Source of the DNA: Cryptomeria japonica
Taxonomy: Eukaryota; Streptophyta; Pinopsida; Cupressales; Cupressaceae
Direction: 5' to 3'
Length of the DNA stretch: 64,000 nt
Assembly: GCF_030272615.1 (NCBI RefSeq)
Contig: NC_081415.1
Span: 512,829,034-512,893,033, forward strand
In this document: piece after piece, positions 50,507-60,029 of the stretch
Position numbering within the stretch: the stretch's first letter is position 1
Layout: each line of letters begins with the position of its first letter
Notes under the pieces: model-generated
The model's input: the letters and a program-made list of their open reading frames with translations, nothing else
The model's database searches: none
What the model was told of the DNA's origin: nothing
Position numbers and translations under genes: made by a program

Positions 50507-51581
50507 CATTAATGGCTATTATGTTGCTCATCATTATGTGACATTGGTAGCTCATTTACTGGGGGCTCATTGTCATTCATGATGGTACAATTTCAAGTGC
50601 AATCATATTTTTTTGAAGCAACATAATAGCCTAATTTTCTTGTTCCTATGGGGACAAGAGTGATTTCATATATCTCTTCTTTTGCTTATGTCCAAATCTC
50701 TTCCTAGAAGATTGTGTAAGTCCTTCTCATTGAGGCAATAATATTTCCTTATTTTTATCTAAGGATCCACTTTTTTTCCTATTTCGTGGATGGTGTGAAC
50801 TTTATTACTTGATTTTATTCCTTGTATGCATTTGTTGTTGTTTGTTCAAGGATTCTCTCTTACAAGAGGTGTAAGTCCTTGACTACAACCTCTTTTGCAC
50901 TTGGTAAAATACATCTATAATGAATTCACTCTCCTAATTGCGTTAAAAGGAGCATCATCCTTCATTAAGAATCACTTTCACCTCGCAAAAGAAGGAAGTA
51001 TTGCATTCTTATTCTCTTCTTTGTCTTATTCTAGAAGATGTTATATTTGTCTAACTCATGGATCACCAATGTGTGTATTCATGCCTTTTTTCCTTTCTTT
51101 TTCTTCTCTTTGCATTTTGTTTCCATGTACATCCTTCATCTTGTGTTAGAGAACTCTCAAATCCTCACACTCTTTATCGTGTTGGAATTGAGATTTAGTC
51201 CTCTTTCTTACCAAATGATTCTCCATTAGTTTTTGATCTCATATCAAATCTTTTTGTGAGCATTTGTCATCAATATTCTTTAACAATTCGAAGAGGTAAA
51301 CATGATACCCTGTTTCAACTCACTAAAATTAGCAAGCCGAAACAGGGGGGGGCATATAACTACCCTCGAATTTTCATCACCTTCCTTAGTAAGCATTAGG
51401 TGATTTTGTGATCTAACGTCTGTTTTGTAGGGTGCGGTTCCTAACTGTGTACTGCAGATACCGCTGGGGGCTTCGTTCGACAGACTTATGGATATATCCT
51501 TTTTCAAATAATGTTTACTTTTTTGTACTTTAGCTTGCATATGCACATAGTGTTCATATGACTGCTAAAGTGGGGGCTAAA
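50507..51581 (+). other. 3' non-coding region and polypurine tract of the Gypsy-type element
   Basis: No domain-bearing ORF. Ends with AAAGTGGGGGCTAAA immediately before the 3' LTR. Segments match the outer element at 38040-38230. Confidence 0.7.
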
Positions 51582-53281
51582 TGTAGCGTCGTAAATTGTA
51601 CGCACTTGCTAGGGTGGTACAATTTCACACCTAGTTTAGCACCCGCCTTGGCGCATTTTGCATTTTGCATTGCATTTCCCCTTTAGCACTTAATTAATTA
51701 AATTAATTAGGTCTAAGGTCCTATTTTATCATCTCCCATATCATAAATTTGGGCCCTTTCATTAAAGTGTGCCCCTTTCATTTTATTCTTCCAATACATC
51801 ATTTAATCAAAAACCCTAATTAGGTCCTATTTTGAACTTGGGGGCTTGATTTCAGGGGTCAAAACATCTCGAAATCACCTGTAACTTTGGGATTCTCTCT
51901 AAAATCATCATATCTAACGGCCCTGAAAATTTGGTGAAAAGTTGTCAGGACCATGGCGCCCGTGCAACATGGTCCCGGACATTTTTCCCGAAATTTTGGG
52001 AGCACGATCCAATCATAAAATAAAGCTTAACCCCAAGAAATTGGCGGGACATTCAATCTCTAGGTCGGCCAAAATACGAATTTACAACCTAGGGTTTCAT
52101 ACATAAAAGCTCTCTTTCCTCATTTGAAAGGATCCGATTTTTGATTTTCAGGGCCTCATATGCAGCGAAAGAGCAGATCTTTGAAGACTTCAACAACATT
52201 CAACATCCATCTATCAAGTATTCATCAATTTCATTCATTCACTTAGGGCTTGGAAGACATTGAAGAGCAATAGGAGATTACCGACTGAAGATTGGCTTGT
52301 ACTCCTCCCTTGAGGGTTGGGTATGATTTCATGTTGTTTTCATGTCTTTGCATAAGCTTCAATATATCCTTTATTCATGCTTTAGATCACTTTGCATCTT
52401 GATTTAGAGCATTTACATTATCATTTACAAGCAATTAGGGTTTACTTTCTAGGTTGCTCTAGTTTGCTTTCTTGCATATAAGGACCTTGCACACACACTA
52501 GGTCTGCACACACAATACATTTTACAATACAACTTGGCTATTTGTGGAGGTGGAAATCACCGAAGCGGGGGTTTGACTAAGGCAAAACCCTATATAGCCG
52601 CCCAAACACCTTTTCAGATATAAGTGCAGGTTTCGGGACTCAGACGACGCCGCAGGTTGCAGATCCGGGAGAAGCAGACTGAGACCGACCTTCCCACCAA
52701 ATTTCAGAGAAAAAGACCAGGACAGGGGCGTGGGGCGCCCTGGTCCTACCAGGACAGGGGCGCTGGGTGCCCTGGTCCCTTCTGGGCGCCCTGGTCCCTA
52801 CTGGGCACCCTGGTCCCTGGGACAGGGGCGCTGGGCGCCCTGGTCCGACAGCATTTTCAGCATTTTTGACAGCTTTTTCCAAAGTGCAAAAACAGCAGTT
52901 TCCAGAGCAGTTTCAGGGGCAGAATCAGGACAGTGGCACCCGCGCCCCCATCCCGAACATTTTCAGTCAGATTTTAACTCCGGGTACGCATTTTCATTCT
53001 TGTCTTATCCTTGTGTTTACAGCTTTCCATCATTTAAGTTCAATTCTGCAATCTTGTCATTAGTTCCTACTTGCATTTTGAGGTTAGGGATTGAACTTGC
53101 ATCATTTTATCTTTCAATTTCAACAAGGGAATAGAAATCCTAATAGATATCCCGTGGCTCTCTCTTTCACAAAAAGAAGTAGCCAATTGTACGATATCTC
53201 TAGGCTCTTTCGTATTCCGTAATGTGTGTCAAAAGGTAGGATTAGGGTATGTTAACCTAGTCTTGCTTTTTCCCCTACACA
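51582..53281 (+). repeat. 3' LTR of the young Gypsy-type element
   Basis: 1,700 bp, nearly identical to 45575-47255. Ends ACACA, followed by AGGAT. Confidence 0.95.
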
Positions 53282-53286
53282 AGGAT

Positions 53287-53425
53287 AACATCAAATAACT
53301 CATGTTGCTTCTAGGGGGAGAGATTTTCACCTTGAGGAGATTGTTGGTTTTACATTTGGCATTTATGTTTTGGCACTTTGAAGGTTTTTCCATCTTGTGT
53401 TGCCATCAATGCCAAAGGGGGAGAT
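53287..53425 (+). other. Copia 3' untranslated region, right part
   Basis: Resumes the Copia 3' region after the nested element. It ends TGCCATCAATGCCAAAGGGGG and GAGAT, the polypurine tract of the Copia element. Confidence 0.8.
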
Positions 53426-54482
53426 TGCTGGTATTTTGGTATGGTTTTGTCATTGATGTCAACACCTACTAAATACACCTACTTTGGAAATCCAACAACA
53501 TTCATGGGCAAAAAATAAATTGTGCAATAGTTATTAGTATATGAATAATCGACAGGATATAATGTTCACCGGTACCTGGAATGACATGGAACACACTTGG
53601 TAATGTCGAAGACATAATGTGGACACTTTATTTTGAAGTAATAATCATTGGTATATTCTTATTTGCATATTTTCTTTTACCGACAAATAGGTCCAGGTTA
53701 TCTAGGGTTACATCGGCAGGTTTATCTTTTCCAGATTAGCATGGCACGCTATGGAGATGATTTATTATTGCTGTAAATGCATTAAGATGACATATTCAAT
53801 TATTTATTGCATCGGATATTGTATTGTTTGTAAAATGTTTTTATTGTAATATTTTGTAGAGCCGACCTACTAAAATTGGTCTTAGGGTATGGTATAAATG
53901 TAAGATCTTATTTGTAAGATCAAGTGTGGAATGCGAAAAAGATTCAAGTGAAAGTATATGTGAGATAAAGCAGAGGCATACATGAAGACATCATTTGAAG
54001 GTGAAGTTAGGTTTTTGTAGAAGCATATCAGCATTACACTGGTACTGAATTCAGCATATGTAGATGCAATTTTGTGCAGTACATTCTTATTGGATTTAAC
54101 CATCCAACTGTAGTCAGTGTGACTCCCATTTGTGATTGAGCAGTGAGCTCTAGGCTGTTGGCCTTTCTGCATGTGCAAACCGCTCTTATACACTTACTGT
54201 CTGCAGTAGTATCATCTGATTGTGGGTAAGGTTTCCCATCATGGTTTTTCCCTTACAGGGTTTCCACGTACAAATATTGGTGTCATGTGTTGTGGATGAC
54301 TTTGTACTTATGTTTCATGCATTAATTCTTACCGATATAGCAATTTACTATTAACATTGTCTACTGGCATACTTAACTAATTTACCGGTATTAAGCATTA
54401 AGTTGGTTAATAAGTTTTTGGTTTGAATTTATTATACAACTAATTCACACCCCCCCCCTCTTAGTTGTCTCCGGGACGTACA
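53426..54482 (+). repeat. 3' LTR of the Copia element
   Basis: Starts TGCTGGTATTTTGG (TGTTGG in the 5' copy) and ends GACGTACA, followed by CAAGC. Confidence 0.93.
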
Positions 54483-54487
54483 CAAGC

Positions 54488-55258
54488 ATCCATGAAGCAT
54501 TCGTCATAAAGCATTTTCAAAGATCTTCAAGGCTAGATATTTATCCTCCAACCATTGTGGAGAAAAATTACACCAATCTTATGCAAGAATGTGTGTGATT
54601 AGGGTTTTGTGTTTGTCATGCCATTTCATACAACATTTGTGATTACATTCAAAGAAAAAAATATCATCATTATTACTTTTATATCTGGGGTATATCTATC
54701 CAACATTTATTTTAGTGTTTGCATTATTTTATTCAAGGTTAATTGCTAAACCAAGATTTGACTTATGCAAACCCCTATTCCCATTAATTTTCCCCTTCTT
54801 TTTGTCTATAGGAAATAGTTACGGTTCTGCATTTGGGAGGATCACCATAATTCACAAAGATGAACTGGTTTATCTTTTAGAGGCAAGAAATTCAGAGGAT
54901 CGTAGTGAATTCATACTACTTCATCTGAAAAAATCAAGTTAAAATTCTAGGAACTGATCCATGAAATCTTATTTTTTCTCAGATCCAAGTTGGTGTCTCT
55001 ATACAACATCTATAGCTCAGTTTTGTTGCCAAATCAATTCAATAATCACCTATTTTACCCTAATCTTCACCAACTCAAATTCAATTCAATTTAATGAGGA
55101 AAGAGTCCTATCAAAAGAGCTTGGAATGTGATTAGAATCTTGGTCTATCAAGGCTAGATCTATTAGATTGGTCTCCTCCTTAATTTATTGGTAAATTAGG
55201 CTTGTTAATGATTTTATTATCTTAATTTAACCCTAACCCTAATTTTCTCACCAATACA
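54488..55258 (+). repeat. 3' LTR of the outermost element, right part
   Basis: Continues the LTR cut at 40106 (ATCCATGAAGCATTC, compare ATCTGTGAAGCACTC near 27057). Carries TAACCCTAACCCTAA at 55228-55242 and ends AATACA before the ATATG duplication. Confidence 0.9.
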
Positions 55259-55263
55259 ATATG

Positions 55264-56434
55264 TTTGCTCTTTCTCTTTACACACCAACCCTTGGGTGAA
55301 CCCACAATAGTGGGTTACACTTTTTTGCCAACTTTGACACTGCAATATTCATTTTTCAGAAAAAAAAACTATAGATTCAGACAATTATTACTACTAAACT
55401 GTAAGGAATTTGTAGATAATGTGAACTAGTGATTTGTGTCATTTTGCATGAAAATTCTAAAAATATTTTTTTCACTATTTTTGGAATCAATTTGCTTCTG
55501 GTTTTTCATCTCCCTCAAAAACTAGTTTTTTTTTTTAAATGATATTTTTAAAGAGTGATACTCGCTCTATATAGCATAATTTTTTTCTATAATAGATATG
55601 AATGTGATTATTTTGAATTCCGTTTTGTAACATCCATATCTAGTGTTTTCAATTGGTTCTATAACATTATCTTCAATATTCTATATTTTATTAAGATTTG
55701 AAGTTGAGTTAATTGTAAATTTCACATATGTCCATCTGACATTACATAACTTGTTGTATATGTAACAAATATCATTTTTTTTTGTCGAAAAGAGGACTTC
55801 AATACCTAGTGCGTAAATAGTTTTCAGATTGAGTGAACTTTACTATTTTTCCATAAGCATTGAACTCAAATGTTGATGTTCGGGGTGAAACCTATGTTTA
55901 GTTAATCAAAAAATAAAAAATATTAATGAATTCAATACATAATAAAATAATAATCATCGGAAATCTCACTTTGAGTACTAATTCTATCTATTTCGACTTG
56001 TCAAAATTCATCCATTTGAGCACCAAAATTGAGCTTCGAAGACCAAATTTTTGTAGAAACTAGGAGGGTTTTTGGGAGAGACGTCTAATAGGAAATTTCG
56101 ATAGAACATATGTTCAATAGAAAGAGGGTTCGATCGAACCTAGGGGGTTCAATCGAACACCCTTTCTACTGAACCTTAAATCATCAATACTAGTTGTAAC
56201 TGCCACTTTCTATCGAACATGGCATTTTTTAACTATCGACATTCGATAGAAACCCTAGTTGGTCATACTTTTTTTTTTCAGGCTATGAACAACTCTATAT
56301 AAATGTAGATGTTTTTTTTTCGTTTTCTACATCTCAAATTGGAAAATTAATTCGCATTTTTTTACAAAGAAGACATTTTTAAGTTATTTTTTTTGTTGTG
56401 GATTTTTGAAAAGACATATTTTTAAAGGAAGGAG
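55264..56434. other. AT-rich flank with TTCGATAGAA/GTTCGATCGAAC cluster and TATA box
   Basis: No ORF of note. At about 56097-56265, at least seven copies or variants of TTCGATAGAA, TTCAATAGAA, GGTTCGATCGAACC and TCTATCGAAC occur in about 170 bp, several palindromic. A TATA box (CTATATAAAT, 56294-56303) follows. Confidence 0.6.
56294..56303 (+). promoter_or_regulatory. Candidate TATA box
   Basis: CTATATAAAT about 140 bp upstream of the ATG at 56435. Position relative to the short ORF fits a plant promoter. No expression evidence. Confidence 0.4.
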
Positions 56435-56566
56435 ATGAGAAACAAAAGGACAAGGGTGAAAAAGGCTTTACGAAAGAATTCACCTAGAATGGAACAAAGA
56501 TGTCATGAAGAACAATTAGCTAGATATCATGCAAAAAAAAGAGGTATGCATCTCTATCATTTGTAA
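56435..56566 (+). CDS. Short basic ORF or first exon, unidentified
   Basis: 43 codons, starting MRNKRTRVKKALRKN and running through QLARYHAKKRG. Highly basic, unlike the surroundings. AG|GTATGC at 56544 is a good splice donor just after the KKR codons, so this may be a first exon. The Arg/Lys-rich, ARYHAKK-like text faintly recalls the N-terminus of plant Helitron proteins, but no downstream helicase was found. It is followed by AT-rich and CT-repeat DNA. Low certainty. Confidence 0.3.
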   Translation: MRNKRTRVKKALRKNSPRMEQRCHEEQLARYHAKKRGMHLYHL

Positions 56567-56640
56567 TTCACCAACCCACTTAAATTAATGAAATTATAAA
56601 ATATATTAGAAATAGAAGGTGATTAAAAATAATAAGTATT

Positions 56641-56791
56641 CTCCCTCTCTCTCTCTCTCTCTCTCCCTATTTTAGTTATTTTAATTGATTAAATTAAGTA
56701 TTTTTTATATTTATCTCCCTCTTTCTCTCTCTCTCTCCTTTTAGTCTCTCATATTAAGTCTCTCTCTAGATACTTTTATTCCTATTAGATT

Positions 56792-56870
<79 letters not shown>
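56641..56870. repeat. (CT)n and (CA)n microsatellites
   Basis: Interrupted CT blocks at about 56645-56665, 56716-56740 and 56791-56849, the last passing into (CA)n at 56849-56870. They border the palindromic satellite. Confidence 0.95.
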
Positions 56871-56871
<1 letters not shown>

Positions 56872-57307
56872 ATAGGTCCTATTATGTCATAATAGGTCCT
56901 AATATCACATAATAGGTCCTATTATGTGATAATATGACCTATTATGTGATAATACAACCTATTATGTGATAATACAACCTATTTTGACATAATAGGACCT
57001 ATTATGTCGTATTAGGGCCTATTAAGTCATAATAGGTCTCATTATGTCATATTAGGACCTATTATGTAATAATACAACCTATTATATCCTAATAGGTCCT
57101 AATACGACATAATAGGTCCTATTACGACATAATAGGTCATATTATCACATAATAGGTCCTAATATGACATAATAGGACCTATTTTGACTTAATAGGCCCT
57201 AATATGACATAATAGGTCCTATTTTGTCATATTAGGACCTATTATATCATAATAGGTCCTCTTATGTCATATTAGGACCTAACTCTCTGTTTGTCTCTCT
57301 CTGTCTG

Positions 57308-57356
<49 letters not shown>

Positions 57357-58280
57357 CCTTAAGACTCCCTTTAGGACCTATTATGTGATATTAGGAGGTC
57401 TATTATGTGATATGAGGACTTATTACGTGATAATAGATCCTATTATAAAATAATAGGTCCTATTATGTCATAATAGGATCTATTATCGCATAATAAGTCA
57501 TAATATCACATAATAGGACCTTTTATATCATAATATAGGTCCTATTATGATAAATAAGGACCTATTATGCCATAATATGTCTTATTATGTCATAATAGGA
57601 CCTATTATGTCATGATAGGTCCTATTATGATAAATAACTATTATGCCATAATATGTCTTATTATGTTATAATAGGACCTATTATGTCATGATAGGTCCTA
57701 TTAGGACATATTAGGGCCTATTATTGCATATTAGGTCTTATTATGCCATAATAGGACCTATTATGTCATGATAGGTCCTATTATGACAAACTAGGACCTA
57801 TTATGTCATGATAGGTCCTATTATGTCATGATAGGTCCTATTACATGTCATGATAGGTCCTATTATGACATGATAGGTCGTATTATGTCATGATAGGTCA
57901 TATTATGTCATGATAGGACCTATTATGAGATATTCTAAGACCTATTATGTGATATTAGGACCTATTATGACATAATAGGTCCTAATATCAAATAATAGCT
58001 CCTAATAGGAAATAATAGGACCTATTATTAAATAATAGCTCCTAATATGATATAGTAAAACCCAAAATATATCATAATAGGTCCTAATATGCCATAATCT
58101 AGGACCTATTATGTCATATGAGGACCTATTATGATATATTTTGGGTTTTACTATATCATATTAGGAGCTATTATTTAATAATAGGTCCTATTATTTCCTA
58201 TTAGGTCCTACTCTGACATAATAGGAGTTATTATATCATTTTAGGACCTCACTCTCTCTCTACCCTTAAGAATCCTCTTA

Positions 58281-58318
<38 letters not shown>

Positions 58319-58928
58319 CTTAAGACTCCCTTAGGACCTATTATGTCATAATAGGACCTATTATGTCATAATAGGACCTATTATGTCATAATAGGTCCTA
58401 TTATCACATAATAGGTCCTATTATGTCATATTAGGATCTATTATGTGATAATAGAACCTATTTTAACATAATAGGACCTATTACGTCATATTAGGGCCTG
58501 TTACATCATAATACCTAGTCCTATTATATCATATTTACACTTATTATATCATAATAGGTCTTACTATATCATATTAGGACCTATTGTGTGATAATAGGAC
58601 CTATTATATCATATTAGGTCCTATTATGTCAAAATAGGACCTATTAGGACATAATAGGTCCTAATACAACATAATAGGTCTTATTACAACATAATAGGAC
58701 CTATTAAGTCATTATAGTTCCTATCATGACATATATGACCTATCATGACATAATAGTTCCTAATATGACATAATAGGTCCTATTACAACATATTAGGTCC
58801 TATTATGTCATAATAGGTCCTATTATGTCATAATAGGACATATAATGACATAATATAGTACCTATTATGTCATGATAGGTCCTATTATGTCCTAATATGA
58901 CCTAATATGTCATATTAGGACCTCATTC
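56871..58928. repeat. Palindromic 20-bp minisatellite array, about 2 kb
   Basis: Built from ATAATAGGTCCTATTATGTC-type units of about 10 and 20 bp. AATAGGTCCTATT and variants are self-complementary, so nearly any segment can fold. Orientation of AGGTCC/GGACCT alternates. It is interrupted by CT blocks at about 57290-57354 and 58250-58316. No coding potential. Stops at CT-rich DNA near 58928. Confidence 0.93.
58001..58205. repeat. Perfect 84-bp inverted repeat inside the satellite
   Basis: Arm 58001-58084 is the exact reverse complement of 58122-58205, checked base by base, with a 37 bp spacer. It includes a non-satellite core (TATAGTAAAACCCAAAATAT) that occurs nowhere else in the array, so the arms come from an inverted duplication rather than chance repeat similarity. 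Confidence 0.95.
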
Positions 58929-59240
58929 TCTCTCCACCCTTAAGATTCTCTCTCTCTCTCTATCTACCTATCTATCTATCTCCCTCCCTTAAGAGACACA
59001 CACACTCTCTCTCTCACTCTCTCTATCCCCTTAAGAAAAACTCTCCCTCTCTCTCTATATCCCCTTAAAACTCTCTCTCTCTCTATCCACTTAAGACACA
59101 CACTCTCTCTTTCTCTCCCTCTCTCTATCTCTATCCCCTTAGTAATCTCTCTCTTCTCTCTCTCTCTCTCTGCTCAGAGTTTATTGAGAGACTAGAGAGA
59201 GAGAGAGAGCTAGGGAGGGAGGAAGGGAGAGAGAAATAAA
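58929..59240. repeat. CT-rich then GA-rich simple sequence
   Basis: CT microsatellites with CCCCTTAAG words (58929-59171), then a switch to GAGAGA on the same strand (59188-59236), so the two halves can pair. Confidence 0.9.
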
Positions 59241-60029
59241 TGGAGAGAATTAAGAATTAAGAGAGAGGTGTTGAAAATATGAGTTTCATATGAGTTTGTA
59301 TGGTTTTTATTGACATCAAACTTGGTTGTCTGAATAAATTCCAGTTCCCATATGATTATGTATTATTGTAGATTGATTGATGTTATAGTTCAAGGATTGC
59401 AGAAGTTAGGTCTAGATATTATTTGGTGGCCTCTAGATATGTGGAATTTTATGTTGTGTTTTAGTGGACATGATTATGTGGTTTGTGTAGTATTTCTAAT
59501 GTGGTTCTCTAGTGGTGTTTCTATTTCACAAGTGAGTTATGTTGATTTATGTTTGGGACATTTATATTATATTTCAACATGTCTAGTTAGATTATCCTAT
59601 TTGAATCATACTTTTTGGTTTGGATATGTATTGGAGAATGAAATAGAATATTGTTATGGGTCTCACCATGGTGTGTGGAGATCTGTTTGGTATATTTTAC
59701 ATTGGAAAATGTCTTCTAGTTGACTATTTGCTGAGTTCTATTATTTTTCTACACATTGTATTTGATGGAAACTTTGGATGATGTACTACAATGTGTGGAT
59801 CATTAGATTTTGTTTGGAAAAATGTATTGTGAAGTATATGAGTCCCCTCTTTCTTCTGGAGTGGACCGCGATGAGCATTTTTTGATCGGTGGCTTATTTT
59901 GTGTAATATTGTTTATTCTAATTATGGCTAACCCTCAATTAGGTTTTTTGATGATCTATCTTATATTTAAGGAGTTTGGATGTGTGTGTGATGATGTGAT
60001 ATTATGAATGAATTAATGAGAAGTGAATG
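59241..60029. other. Unassigned sequence
   Basis: A 123-codon ORF (59352-59723) is Trp/Cys/Tyr/Val-rich with no recognisable domain and is probably chance. It could be an LTR of the element whose ORF follows, but no partner was found. Confidence 0.4.

Larger units (their letters stand above)
45575..53281 (+). mobile_element. Young non-autonomous Gypsy-type element (protease, no RT)
   Basis: LTRs 45575-47255 (1,681 bp) and 51582-53281 (1,700 bp), TGTAGC...ACACA. The duplication AGGAT lies at 45570-45574 and 53282-53286. The primer-site region TGGTGAACCCAACGTG starts at 47259 (tRNA not determined), and the purine tract AAAGTGGGGGCTAAA ends at 51581. The LTRs differ at only about 1-2% by eye plus a minisatellite length change, so this is the most recent insertion. 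The internal region encodes an acidic N-terminal ORF, a retropepsin and a G-patch-like block; no RT, RNase H or integrase. Confidence 0.95.
40107..54482 (+). mobile_element. Full-length but inactive Copia element (itself interrupted)
   Basis: LTRs 40107-41172 (1,066 bp) and 53426-54482 (1,057 bp), ending CTACA and GTACA. The target duplication CAAGC is at 40102-40106 and 54483-54487. Primer site TGGTATCAGAGCC at 41175; polypurine tract CAAAGGGGGAGAT at 53413-53425. One gag-pol reading frame spans 41230-45360. Without the inner insertion the element is about 6.7 kb. LTRs differ at about 5% by eye. Confidence 0.95.
26618..55258 (+). mobile_element. Outermost Gypsy-type LTR element, interrupted by three nested insertions
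   Basis: The 5' LTR (26618-27838) and 3' LTR (39668-40106 continued at 54488-55258) start TGTAGC and end AATACA. The 5 bp duplication ATATG lies at 26613-26617 and 55259-55263, proving one insertion event. With insertions removed the element is about 5.9 kb with 1.2 kb LTRs, so its internal region is only about 3.5 kb. Its polypurine tract (ACTGGGGGCTAAA before 39668) and LTR start match the inner element at 45575-53281, and it shares a G-patch-like segment with it, hence the Gypsy-type assignment. No RT was seen. LTR copies are strongly diverged, so this is the oldest layer. Confidence 0.88.

Noticed and set aside
59195-59270. Boundary of an LTR starting TGTTGAAAATATGAG at 59269
   Set aside because: No second copy, primer site or purine tract was found in the window.
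59352-59723. 123-codon ORF as a real membrane protein gene
   Set aside because: No known motif, biased Trp/Cys/Val composition in T/G-rich DNA, and decayed retroelement sequence follows.
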